Of a stretch of DNA of 64,000 nt, positions 1-7,258 are shown one piece after another (within the stretch, counting starts at the first letter, position 1; every line of letters begins with the position of its first letter). The stretch is taken from positions 56,187 to 120,186 of the forward strand of contig JAKQKQ010000008.1 in the NCBI GenBank assembly GCA_029560585.1, written 5' to 3'. Source of the stretch: Verrucomicrobiota bacterium (GTDB lineage Bacteria > Verrucomicrobiota > Verrucomicrobiia > JADLBR01). The notes under the pieces are model-generated. The model saw only the letters and a program-made list of their open reading frames with translations, did no database searches and was not told the origin of the DNA. The position numbers were made by a program, and so were the translations under genes.

Positions 1-168
1 GCCAATGATGGCGAGCCGGATGGTGTTGTCTTCCGCGGCGTGGACATGTGGAAGCGCCACTCCGGCGAGCGCGGACGCTGCCATTGCCCCGCCGCCGAGC
101 CCGATGAACTGGCGGCGGGTGGGGGCGGGAGATGCGGGGGAGGGGGGAGGATTGGGGGTCTTCGCCAT
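1..168 (-). CDS. Gfo/Idh/MocA-family oxidoreductase, Tat-exported (N-terminal fragment, continues past left edge)
   Basis: Only the first 56 codons are inside the window. They read as a proline-rich start, a twin-arginine signal (TRRQFIGLGGGAMAASALAG), an alanine cleavage region (HVHAA) and then NTIRLAIIG, the first beta strand and glycine of a Rossmann fold. This arrangement is typical of exported Gfo/Idh/MocA NAD(P)-dependent sugar oxidoreductases, and the full-length protein at 44933-46216 has the same plan. The ATG at 168-166 is the only start that places the RR motif at a normal distance. It is divergent from the CoA ligase at 352. The family call rests on the signal plus one strand, so substrate and catalytic residues cannot be judged. 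Confidence 0.7.
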   Translation of the reverse strand, partial: MAKTPNPPPSPASPAPTRRQFIGLGGGAMAASALAGVALPHVHAAEDNTIRLAIIG

Positions 169-284
169 CCCGCTAAAATCTCTCTCCGGCGCCGTTCGTG
201 TCAACCGTTTTGTGCAGATGCAGTTTCATTTTCAAACAGGGGGCCGTTGACGTTCCCGCGCGCCGACGGTGGCGCGTGGGCCGG

Positions 285-326
285 TAACTTTGAACCTTGA
301 ACTTTGGATTTCGAGCTTGGAACATG
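285..326 (+). repeat. Degenerate 7-bp-period tract upstream of the CoA ligase
   Basis: The tract splits into heptads taacttt, gaacctt, gaacttt, ggatttc, gagcttg and gaacatg, around a gaacttt-like consensus. It ends 25 bases before the ATG at 352. Similar tracts lie at 10222-10288, 26814-26848 and 36296-36323, each upstream of a gene and on its coding strand. The function is unknown; it may be a leader element or a simple-sequence expansion. Confidence 0.55.
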
Positions 327-351
327 GCATCGCGAAAGAGGGAAGCCCACG

Positions 352-1692
352 ATGAACTCCGCCAGCATTGCCGTCTCGGATAGCCAGGCCCCATTCTATC
401 CGGCAAGCAGTCTCGACTACGTCCCGATCAAGCAGCTGCGGGCGCTGCAGTCGCATCGGTTGAGGCACGTGGTGAGCCATGTCTATGAGAATGTATCGCT
501 GTACCGGCAGCGGATGCACAAGGGGGGCGTGACACCGGTGGACATCCGTGGCGTGGAGGACATCGAGAGGCTGCCGTTCACGACGAAGGCCGATCTTCGG
601 GACACGTATCCCTCGGGGATGTTCGCGGTGCCGTCGGCGCAGATCGCGAGCCTGCACACGTCCAGCGGTGCGACGGGGGAGCCCATCGTGGTGGCGTACA
701 CGAGGCGCGACATGGAAGTCTGGACTGAGGTGATCGTGCGATGCCTGGTCGCGTGCGAGTTTCACCAGCGCGACATCGTTCAGAACGCGTGCGGCCACCA
801 CCTCTTTGCGGACGGGCTGGGCCTGCAGGCGGGGGTGGAGGCCCTGGGTGCGACGGTCATCCCCGTTTCCGGCGGCGACGCGGATCATCAGGTGATGGTG
901 ATGCGGGACTTCAACGTCTCGGCCGTCTGCTCCACGCCGAGCTATTTTTTATATCTGGTGGAGCGGGCGGAGAAGCTCGGGATCGATTTGTGCAAGCTGC
1001 CCCTGCGGGTGGGGGCTTTCGTGGGTGGGCCGTGGAGCGAGTCCATCCGCCGCAGGATCGAGGCGTCCGCCGGCATCAAGGCGTATTTCATATTTGGTCT
1101 GGCGGAGTTGATCGGGCCGGGGGTGGGGACCGAGGGATGCCACCAGAACGGGTTGCATATTTTCGAGGATCATTTTTACCCCGAGATTGTCGATCCCGAG
1201 ACCGGCGCGATCCTGCCGCCCGACAAGGAGGGGGAACTCGTGCTCACCACGCTGAGCAAAGAGGCGATGCCACTGATCCGTTATCGGACGGAAGAGCTTG
1301 CGGCGATCCGTGCGGAGCCCTGTCCCTGCGGGCGGACGCTCCGGCAGATCCGGCGCGTGGGGCGGCGGGGCGAGGACATGTGCGTCATCCAGGGCGTCAG
1401 CGTGTATCCCTCGCAGATCGAGGCCGCGCTGCTGGCCGTCGAGGGGAACCTGCCCCATTATCAGATCGTGCTGACGCAGGACAAGGGGTTGGATCAGGTT
1501 GAGGTGCAGATCGAGATCACGCCGGAGATCTTCAGCGATCGGGTGAGCGCGATGGAGACGCTCGAGATGCAGCTCGCCCGAAAAATCGGCGACGCCCTGA
1601 GCATCCCGGTGGCCGTGCGCCTAGTCGAACCCCGCAGCATCGAGCGCTCGGGCGACAGGGCCAGGCGGGTCATCGACCGGCGCGGCATCTAG
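352..1692 (+). CDS. Phenylacetate-CoA ligase-like AMP-forming acid-CoA ligase (PaaK family)
   Basis: The protein has 446 residues, about the usual PaaK length of 430-440. By family it adenylates a carboxylic acid, often arylacetic or benzoic, and transfers it to CoA. Visible motifs are the nucleotide loop TSSGATGEP (103-111), the adenylate-binding stretch FGLAELIGPGVGTEG (about 248-262), YRTEE (about 311) before the domain hinge, and the C-terminal GRRGEDMCVIQGVSVYPSQI typical of PaaK. The ATG at 352 is preferred over one at 304 because GAGGGAAG lies just upstream and the family start fits. It is the first gene of a plus-strand run and lies 24 bases before an ACT-domain gene, a common PaaK partner. 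The substrate is unknown; the downstream dehydratase and activase suggest an acid activated for anaerobic reduction or dehydration. Confidence 0.88.
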   Translation: MNSASIAVSDSQAPFYPASSLDYVPIKQLRALQSHRLRHVVSHVYENVSLYRQRMHKGGVTPVDIRGVEDIERLPFTTKADLRDTYPSGMFAVPSAQIASLHTSSGATGEPIVVAYTRRDMEVWTEVIVRCLVACEFHQRDIVQNACGHHLFADGLGLQAGVEALGATVIPVSGGDADHQVMVMRDFNVSAVCSTPSYFLYLVERAEKLGIDLCKLPLRVGAFVGGPWSESIRRRIEASAGIKAYFIFGLAELIGPGVGTEGCHQNGLHIFEDHFYPEIVDPETGAILPPDKEGELVLTTLSKEAMPLIRYRTEELAAIRAEPCPCGRTLRQIRRVGRRGEDMCVIQGVSVYPSQIEAALLAVEGNLPHYQIVLTQDKGLDQVEVQIEITPEIFSDRVSAMETLEMQLARKIGDALSIPVAVRLVEPRSIERSGDRARRVIDRRGI

Positions 1693-1716
1693 GAGGCAAC
1701 CAGGAGGAATGGCACG

Positions 1717-2154
1717 ATGAGGATTCCCCAGATATCGTTGTTCGTCGAAAACAAGCCCGGGCACCTGGTTCGCCCCTGCAAGGTGCTGGCCGACGCGGAC
1801 GTCAACATCGTCACGCTGTCCTTGGCCGACGCCACGCGCTTCGGCATCCTGCGCCTGATCGTCGATGATCCCGGGCGCGCCCGCCAGGCGCTCGAGGCGG
1901 ACGGGTGGGCCGTCGCGGTGACCGAGGTGCTGGCGATCGAGGTCTCCGACCGCCCCGGTGGCCTGGCCGAGCTGTTGAAGATCTTCGAGGACGCCGATAT
2001 CGGGATCGAGTACATGTACGCGTTCACGTGCCGCATGGGCAACAGCGCGGTCCTGGTGTTCCGTTTCAGCGACATCGATGCCGCGATCTCGGCCCTGACG
2101 CGCAACGGGATCAATCCCGTCACGCCGATCAACCTGTATTCACGCGTCGAGTGA
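1717..2154 (+). CDS. Tandem ACT-domain protein
   Basis: A 145-residue cytosolic protein made of two ACT modules. The first is at about 1-68 (QISLFVENKPGHLVRPCKVL) and the second at about 70-142 (AIEVSDRPGGLAELLKIFED). Each has the V-x-D/N-x-P-G-x-L signature of amino-acid or small-ligand binding sites. It has a strong ribosome site, AGGAGGAA, 8 bases before the ATG. Small double-ACT proteins often lie directly after paaK-type ligases and are thought to sense a ligand for that pathway; that role is inferred from position. The next 930 bases to the following gene hold a repeat and gene remnants, so it may end a short two-gene transcript. Confidence 0.88.
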   Translation: MRIPQISLFVENKPGHLVRPCKVLADADVNIVTLSLADATRFGILRLIVDDPGRARQALEADGWAVAVTEVLAIEVSDRPGGLAELLKIFEDADIGIEYMYAFTCRMGNSAVLVFRFSDIDAAISALTRNGINPVTPINLYSRVE

Positions 2155-2172
2155 TGCCGGCCCCCGCCGGAT

Positions 2173-2400
2173 TAGCCCGGATATTTCACAGCCTGCCGGC
2201 TGTGAAATTCCGGGCTCTGGGAAAACCGCGCCATGAAAGCCATTTATTGGGAAGGGTCAGGCAAAGACTGGGTTTTTTCGCGGTTGCGGAGTGTGTTTCG
2301 CGGACTGGTGGCCCCAGACCCTTCAAAGTCGCGTTCTTCGGAGCGCGGTTTTCCTTTGAGCCTGCATATTTCACGCGGAAGCGTGAAATATGCAGGCTAG
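2173..2400. repeat. 228-bp interspersed palindromic element, copy 1
   Basis: Copy 1 of an element also found at 15614-15842, about 93% identical by eye. The ends are an imperfect 18-base inverted repeat (tagcc...atttcac against its complement), and both end in or near CTAG. Each end also forms its own hairpin: 2174-2217 (arms atttcacagcc/ggctgtgaaat) and 2359-2398 (18-bp perfect stem, loop GGAA, a GNRA tetraloop). Inside lie two more nested inverted pairs, ggaaaaccgcgc (2220-2231/2343-2354) and gaagggtc (2251-2258/2317-2324), so the whole unit can fold back on itself. It carries no credible gene. A non-autonomous mobile element (MITE-like) or a structured RNA would fit. Confidence 0.8.
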
Positions 2401-2433
2401 GGCGACATCACCGGAAAATCAGGTTGAAGGGCG

Positions 2434-2493
2434 CTCACGGGCAGAGAGCCGCGGAGAACCCGCTCCCCCTCCGTGCCTTTGCGCCACTGTGAG
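2434..2493. repeat. Imperfect palindromic repeat
   Basis: The left arm starts ctcacgggcagagagccgcg and the right arm, read on the other strand, starts ctcacagtggcgcaaaggca. The two arms form an imperfect inverted repeat around a CG-rich centre. It overlaps the decayed 3' end of the nucleotidyltransferase remnant, so it may be part of what disrupted that gene. No gene or terminator T-run is seen. Confidence 0.4.
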
Positions 2494-2683
2494 GGACCTT
2501 GCGCTGGCCCCGCGCCCGGTGCGGTCTGCCTTCCTGAGTCCCGGATCGTAAAGAGCGCGCCGTCCCGGAGACCAGAGCGGGTTTGAAGTTGAGGAGCCAC
2601 CGGACCTCGTGCCGGTCCAGGAGGGCCATGAACTCCCGGATGTCTTCGGAGAAAAGGGCCGGATCTATTTTTTCCTGTGCCAT
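2435..2683 (-). pseudogene. Truncated nucleotidyltransferase-like gene (DUF6036/AbiEii-type N-terminus)
   Basis: The reading frame starts MAQEKIDPALFSEDIREF and goes on MALLDRHEVRWLLN. This resembles the N-terminal helix and first strand of DUF6036-type nucleotidyltransferases, which normally continue as YLVVGGxAV with a GS catalytic motif. Here the family resemblance stops at about residue 32; the remaining 50 residues are arginine-rich and run into a palindromic repeat. The expected GG and acidic catalytic residues are absent, so it is a remnant. The ATG overlaps the end of the small gene at 2665-2835, the usual tight coupling of these pairs. The family call rests on about 30 residues. Confidence 0.5.
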
Positions 2684-2835
2684 GCCCGGACGTCCGGATG
2701 GTCGTTGCCGAAAACCCGTCGGCGAAGCTCCGCGGCCGCCGAAGTCCGCTCCAGGACGCTCATCGCCAGGCGCTGTCGCCTGTCCCATGCCTCGGCCTCC
2801 GCGTGGGAGCGGGCCTTGTTGGCCACCCTTTCCAT
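2665..2835 (-). CDS. Small charged protein, putative partner of the DUF6036-type nucleotidyltransferase
   Basis: A 56-residue open frame rich in Arg, Ala and Glu. It ends AAAELRRRVFGNDHPDVRAW plus HRKK and shows no signal peptide or membrane segment. Short helical proteins with an ELRRRV-[FY]-G...PDVR tail are often encoded just before DUF6036 nucleotidyltransferases, and its stop overlaps the start of such a remnant in the next frame. If that pairing is a toxin-antitoxin-like module, this would be the surviving small partner. It may now be non-functional because its neighbour is broken. The start is the only ATG giving the whole conserved region. Confidence 0.5.
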   Translation of the reverse strand: MERVANKARSHAEAEAWDRRQRLAMSVLERTSAAAELRRRVFGNDHPDVRAWHRKK

Positions 2836-2920
2836 GAATCAAATCTTACCTGAACTCGGACAATTTGGCCAGCCGCGTGACTGGCGGTGTGTGAGGGACT
2901 TCGCGTAGAGACGGGCGGCG

Positions 2921-2980
2921 CAGGAGAGAGCTCGGGCGCGATTCGCGGGGTCTCGGTCATCGCCCGCAAGCGGGCTCCTG
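2921..2980. repeat. REP-like imperfect palindrome
   Basis: The unit begins caggag and ends ctcctg. The arms caggagagagctcgggcgcg and, on the complement, caggagcccgcttgcgggcg are alike with several mismatches. The right part, cgcccgcaagcgggctcctg, is the kind of short inverted motif seen in repetitive extragenic palindromes of many bacteria. It lies about 105 bases upstream of the gene at 3085. The rest of 2836-3084 shows no gene. Confidence 0.4.
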
Positions 2981-3084
2981 CATCCGGGACTCCGCAGGCA
3001 GGATCGTTGATGCGCATTGCCGGTCTGGGCTGGTCATGGGTTGATCCTCGCTGGTCCGCCTGATAGAGTCGCCGCCCAATCCGA

Positions 3085-5151
3085 ATGATTATCCGCGAGC
3101 TTTCAGAGGGCGTCTGCGTTTTGCGCCTGGATTTGCCACCCGTGAATACGCTCACGTTCCAGGCGCTGGATGAACTGGTGCAGGCGGTCCGAGAGGCCAA
3201 CGGCGACCCATCGATTGGATCGATCGTCATCACCGGGAGGCCCGATCATTTCAGCTCCGGGGCGGACATCGGGCTTTTCGAGAAGATCGGAGGCGCCGCT
3301 GACGCCGTGCGCATCTCCCGGATTTTTCAGGAGGCGTTTGGGGAGATCGAAGGGTCGGCCAAGCCGGTTGCCGCGGCGGTGGCGGGCGCGATGATGGGAG
3401 GGGCGCTGGAGCTGGCGCTGGCGTGCCACGTTCGGGTCTGCACGGACTCGACGCGCTTCAGCATGCCAGAGGTCAATCTGGGCTTCAACCCGGGCGCGGG
3501 GGGCACACAGCGCCTTCCGCGCCTCGTTGGCCCTCACCCGGCCCTGCGGATGTTGCTCGCGGGTGAACCCATCAATGCCGGGGAGGCATTGGACATCGGG
3601 CTGGTGGATGCAGTGGTCGCGCCGGAGGCCCTCGTCGAAAAGGCCCGCTCCTTGGTCCGTTCGGTTGGCGTACCGGTGAGGACCGGGTCGCGCGCCGACA
3701 GGATTGCGGATCCAGAGGCCAATGCCACCGCATTCGCATGGGCCGAGAAGCACCTGAAGGGCGTGCGATCAGAACTCATCGCACCGCGCGAGATCGCCAG
3801 CGCGGTCCGCATCGGCATGGGTGAGGGTCTTGAGGCGGGGCTGAGGGCGGAGCAGGGGGCCTTTGCCCGGTGCATGGAGACCGCTGCCACCCGTAACAAG
3901 ATCTATCTTTTCTTCGCGACTCGCCAGACGGCGAAGATCCCCGAATTGGATGGCATCAAGTCCGGGAAGATCGCGCGCGCGGCGGTCGTCGGCATGGGCT
4001 CGATGGGCACGGGTATCGCGCACGCACTGATCATCGGAGGGGTGCCTGTCACCGTGCTGGACGAGAATGGGGCGGCGATCACCCGGGGGATCGACCGGAT
4101 CACGAAGTCCATCGAGGGACGCGTCGAGAAGGGGAAACTGGCCGCCGGTCGTGCGGCGGGGATGCTGGGGTTGCTCAACGCCGGCGGCGGATGGCAGGAC
4201 CTCGCCGGGGCCGACATCGTGATCGAGGCCGTCTTCGAGGATCCTTCCGCGAAGCGCGCGGTGTATCGGCGGCTCGAGGAGGTGTGCGGCGGGGATGCGA
4301 TCCTTGCGACCAACACGTCCACCATCTCGCTGGATGTCTTGGCCGGCGAGATGCGTCGCCCGGAACGATTGGTGGGCATGCATTTCTTCAATCCGGCCCA
4401 TCGAATGCCGCTCGTCGAAGTGATTCGTCACGGGGGCACCGCGCCGCGGGTGATCGCCACCACCATCGCCCTGGCCAGGGCAATCCGAAAAACCCCGGTG
4501 CTGGTCAACAACCGGGAGGGCTTCATCGTTAACCGGCTCTTCATTCCCTACCTGAAGGAGGCGTTCTGGCTGCTGGAAGATGGCGCGGAGGCTGAAGCGA
4601 TTGACCGGGCCATGGTCGAGTTCGGTTTTCCGATGGGACCCCTCGCGTTAATTGATATGGCGGGGATCGACATCCTCGTCGCGACCGATAGGGTCATGAG
4701 CCGGGCGTTCCCTCACCACGGGGAACTCTCCCCCATTGCGGTGCGCCTGGTCGAGGGCGGGCACCTCGGGCAGAAGACCGGGGCGGGCGTTTACAAGTAC
4801 GAGAAAGGCGCATACACTGCCAGGTCCAGTGAGATCACGCGGCGACTGATCGCCGACGTGAGGGAAGAATTGAAACGCATGCCACGCCATGTGGACGACG
4901 TTGAGATCCGCGAGCGACTCGTGCTGCGCATGGTCGCGGAGGCCTCCCACGTCCTTGACGAGGGCGTCGCCCGCGGCGAGGCCGACCTCGATGTCGCCAC
5001 CGTGCTCGGGATCGGTTTCCCCGACTTTTGCGGGGGCGTCATGCGGCATGCCCGCGACCTGGGCATCGGCGCGGTGAGGCGGCGGCTGAAGGAACTCGAG
5101 TCACGATTTGGCGCGCGGTTCGCGCCGGGCAATTTCTTGAACCAGAATTAA
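3085..5151 (+). CDS. Fused enoyl-CoA hydratase / 3-hydroxyacyl-CoA dehydrogenase (FadJ/FadB alpha-type)
   Basis: A 688-residue multifunctional beta-oxidation enzyme of usual length. The crotonase domain (about 1-190) keeps the oxyanion stretch GGALELALAC and both catalytic glutamates, E109 and E129 (SMPEVNLGFNPGAGGTQRLP). The dehydrogenase part (about 295-688) has the NAD loop VVGMGSMGTGIAH (301-313), the catalytic histidine H433 in GMHFFNPAH, and NNREGFIVNR. The expected reactions are 2-enoyl-CoA hydration and NAD-dependent oxidation of the 3-hydroxyacyl-CoA. It lies 9 bases before the dehydratase-like gene, so the two are likely co-transcribed. No thiolase gene is nearby, which is unusual for fatty-acid oxidation and suggests a pathway-specific role. 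Confidence 0.92.
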   Translation: MIIRELSEGVCVLRLDLPPVNTLTFQALDELVQAVREANGDPSIGSIVITGRPDHFSSGADIGLFEKIGGAADAVRISRIFQEAFGEIEGSAKPVAAAVAGAMMGGALELALACHVRVCTDSTRFSMPEVNLGFNPGAGGTQRLPRLVGPHPALRMLLAGEPINAGEALDIGLVDAVVAPEALVEKARSLVRSVGVPVRTGSRADRIADPEANATAFAWAEKHLKGVRSELIAPREIASAVRIGMGEGLEAGLRAEQGAFARCMETAATRNKIYLFFATRQTAKIPELDGIKSGKIARAAVVGMGSMGTGIAHALIIGGVPVTVLDENGAAITRGIDRITKSIEGRVEKGKLAAGRAAGMLGLLNAGGGWQDLAGADIVIEAVFEDPSAKRAVYRRLEEVCGGDAILATNTSTISLDVLAGEMRRPERLVGMHFFNPAHRMPLVEVIRHGGTAPRVIATTIALARAIRKTPVLVNNREGFIVNRLFIPYLKEAFWLLEDGAEAEAIDRAMVEFGFPMGPLALIDMAGIDILVATDRVMSRAFPHHGELSPIAVRLVEGGHLGQKTGAGVYKYEKGAYTARSSEITRRLIADVREELKRMPRHVDDVEIRERLVLRMVAEASHVLDEGVARGEADLDVATVLGIGFPDFCGGVMRHARDLGIGAVRRRLKELESRFGARFAPGNFLNQN

Positions 5152-5160
5152 GGAGAACAT

Positions 5161-6384
5161 ATGGCGGCCGAGCGAAAAGATTTTGAGTCCAACCAGGCCA
5201 TGAGGCAGGTGATGAACAACTACTTCGTCGAGCTGACGAAGGGGGCCGAGAATGGGAAGAAGACGGCATGGTGCACCAGCGTGGGCCCCGCCGAGCTGCT
5301 GCTGTCGCTCGGTTTCAACGTATACTTCCCCGAGAATCACGGCGCGATGCTGGGCGCGAGCCGGATGGCGACCGATCTCATCCCCCTGGCCAACGCGCAG
5401 GGGTATTCGCCGGACATCTGCTCTTATCTGACGGCCGACATCGGGTCGTACCTCGCGAAGCAGAGCCCGTTCCACAAGATGAAGCTGTCCGGTCCGCCGA
5501 GGGCCGACGTGCTGGTCTTCAACACCAACCAGTGCCGCGACGTGAAGGACTGGTTCCAGTTCTACGCCAGAGAGTGGGATGTCCCGTGCATCGGGATCCA
5601 CTCCCCGCGCGCCCCGGGTGAACTGGACGGGGCCATGATCAAGGGTGTCGCCAGGCAGATCGAGCAGCTGGTCGAGCCGCTCGAGAAGGTCGCCGGACAG
5701 AAGTTCGACATCGACCGATTGCGCGAGGTGATCGGGTCCTCGCGGCGGTGCACGGAGCTCTGGCGGGAGGTGCTGGAGACGGCCTCGAATGTGCCCTCGC
5801 CCATCAGCTTCTTCGACGAGACGATCCAGATGGGCCCGGCGGTGGTGCTGCGCGGCACGCAACCGGCCATCGATTATTACAGCCTCCTGTTGAAAGAGCT
5901 GAAGCAGCGGGTCGCCGACGGGGTCGCGGCCGTCGATGGCGAGTCGTTCCGCATATACTGGGAGGGCATGCCGATCTGGGGCAAACTCAAGGATCTCTCC
6001 ACGCAGTTCATGCACCTCAAGGCGTGCGTGGTCGCATCGACCTACTGCAACAGCTGGATCTTTGACGCACTCGATCCGCGGGATCCTTTCGAGAGCATGG
6101 CCCGCGCCTACTCGAGCATCTTCATCTGCCGCAGCGACGATCCGAAAGAGCGCTACATCGAGGAGATGGTCGAGAAGTACAAGGTCAACGGCATCCTCTA
6201 TCACGATGCCAAGACGTGCCCGAACAATTCCAATTGCCGCTATCAGATGCCGCAGCGGCTCCAGGCGAGGCTCGGCATCCCGTACATGATCGTCAACGGG
6301 GACCTCAACGACCTGCGCCTGTATTCGGACGAGCAGACCCGGACGAACATCGAGGCGTTCGTCGAACAGCTCGCGGAGGCCTGA
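5161..6384 (+). CDS. 2-hydroxyacyl-CoA dehydratase / benzoyl-CoA reductase family subunit (HgdB/BcrB/C-like)
   Basis: A 407-residue iron-sulfur protein. It opens with the family pattern AWCTSVGPAELLLSLGF (C38) and continues with a cysteine in SPDICSYL (C87) and in NTNQCRDVKD (C125), the expected cluster ligands. A C-terminal domain contains YWEGMPIWGKL, STYCNSW (C296) and KTCPNNSNC (C353, C359). Family members accept ATP-driven low-potential electrons from an activase and dehydrate 2-hydroxyacyl-CoAs, reduce aryl-CoAs, or act as double-cubane-cluster reductases. Most dehydratases need two different subunits, but only one is encoded here. It has GGAGAA before the ATG and sits between the FadJ-like gene and the activase. 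The substrate is not predictable. Confidence 0.85.
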   Translation: MAAERKDFESNQAMRQVMNNYFVELTKGAENGKKTAWCTSVGPAELLLSLGFNVYFPENHGAMLGASRMATDLIPLANAQGYSPDICSYLTADIGSYLAKQSPFHKMKLSGPPRADVLVFNTNQCRDVKDWFQFYAREWDVPCIGIHSPRAPGELDGAMIKGVARQIEQLVEPLEKVAGQKFDIDRLREVIGSSRRCTELWREVLETASNVPSPISFFDETIQMGPAVVLRGTQPAIDYYSLLLKELKQRVADGVAAVDGESFRIYWEGMPIWGKLKDLSTQFMHLKACVVASTYCNSWIFDALDPRDPFESMARAYSSIFICRSDDPKERYIEEMVEKYKVNGILYHDAKTCPNNSNCRYQMPQRLQARLGIPYMIVNGDLNDLRLYSDEQTRTNIEAFVEQLAEA

Positions 6385-6469
6385 TCCGGGGGCCCGGTCC
6401 TGGAATGGCGAGAGATGCCGGGAGGCCCGATGCCGCAGCGGAACGAACAGTCGCCCCCGTGATTCGAAC

Positions 6470-7258
6470 ATGAGCCACTACTGCGGCATAGACGTGGGCG
6501 CCTCCGCGGCCAAGCTGGTGCTTATCGATGGCGACGGGAAGATCGTGGCGCGCGCGCTCCGTCGCTCCGGCGTCGCCTATGCCGAGACCGCCGAGGCCTG
6601 CCTGACCGAGGCCCTCGCGAGCGCGGGACTGCGGAAAGAGGACGTGGCGCACGCGGTTTCCACCGGATACGGCCGCCACAACGTGCCGTGGGCCGGCGAT
6701 TCCAGCACGGAGATCGCCTGCCACGGGAAGGGCATCTTCCACTACTATCAGAAGGCGGTGTCGGTCATCGACATCGGCGCGCAGGATAACAAGGTCATCC
6801 ATTTGGATGGCTCCGGGCGGCGCACGAACTTCAAGATGAACCGGAAGTGCGCGGCCGGCACCGGCGCCTTTCTGGAGGAGATCGCGTACCGGATGAACCT
6901 CGATGTCGGGGAATTGGACCGGCTCGCGGAGAAGTCGACCAAGGATCTCTCCCTCGGCAGTTTCTGCACGGTTTTTGCGGCCACGGAGATCCTGGCGAGG
7001 ATCCGGGATGGCGAGAGGGTCGAGGACATCGTCAAGGGGGCGTTCCGTTCGGTCGTGAAGAGGGTCATGGAGATGGACGTCATCGAGGGGGATCTGGCGG
7101 TGAGCGGCGGGGTGGTGGCACACAATCCCCTCCTCGTCACGCTCATCGGGGAGTCCTTTGGCCGCAGGCCGTTCGTGCCTCCGGAGCCACAGTTCGTGGG
7201 CGCGTTTGGCGCCGCTCTGTTTGCCAGGGAGAGAACAAGGAAGGAAGCGACGCCATGA
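6470..7258 (+). CDS. Acyl-CoA dehydratase/reductase activase, ASKHA ATPase (HgdC/BadF-type)
   Basis: A 262-residue protein with the ASKHA fold. The phosphate-1 loop is GIDVGASAAKLVL (6-18) and the second nucleotide motif is VIDIGAQDNKVI. The two cysteines that hold the dimer-bridging [4Fe-4S] cluster are C127 (NRKCAAGTGAFLE) and C166 (GSFCTVFAATE), the same numbers as in the well-studied Acidaminococcus component A. The adenosine loop is AVSGGVVAHNPLL. It hydrolyses ATP to drive one low-potential electron into the partner at 5161-6384. The 85-base gap before it shows no gene; the next gene overlaps its stop (ATGA), implying translational coupling. The length is normal for single-subunit activases. 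Confidence 0.93.
   Translation: MSHYCGIDVGASAAKLVLIDGDGKIVARALRRSGVAYAETAEACLTEALASAGLRKEDVAHAVSTGYGRHNVPWAGDSSTEIACHGKGIFHYYQKAVSVIDIGAQDNKVIHLDGSGRRTNFKMNRKCAAGTGAFLEEIAYRMNLDVGELDRLAEKSTKDLSLGSFCTVFAATEILARIRDGERVEDIVKGAFRSVVKRVMEMDVIEGDLAVSGGVVAHNPLLVTLIGESFGRRPFVPPEPQFVGAFGAALFARERTRKEATP

Noticed and set aside
2186..2374. Small minus-strand frame inside repeat copy 1 (and the like in copy 2)
   Set aside because: The two copies differ by many amino-acid changes while the hairpins are kept, so selection is on structure, not on this protein.
5101..6471. Long open frame on the minus strand opposite the dehydratase gene
   Set aside because: It is antisense to a gene with clear family motifs; its product is Arg/His/Leu-rich with no motif, as expected from GC-rich codon shadow.
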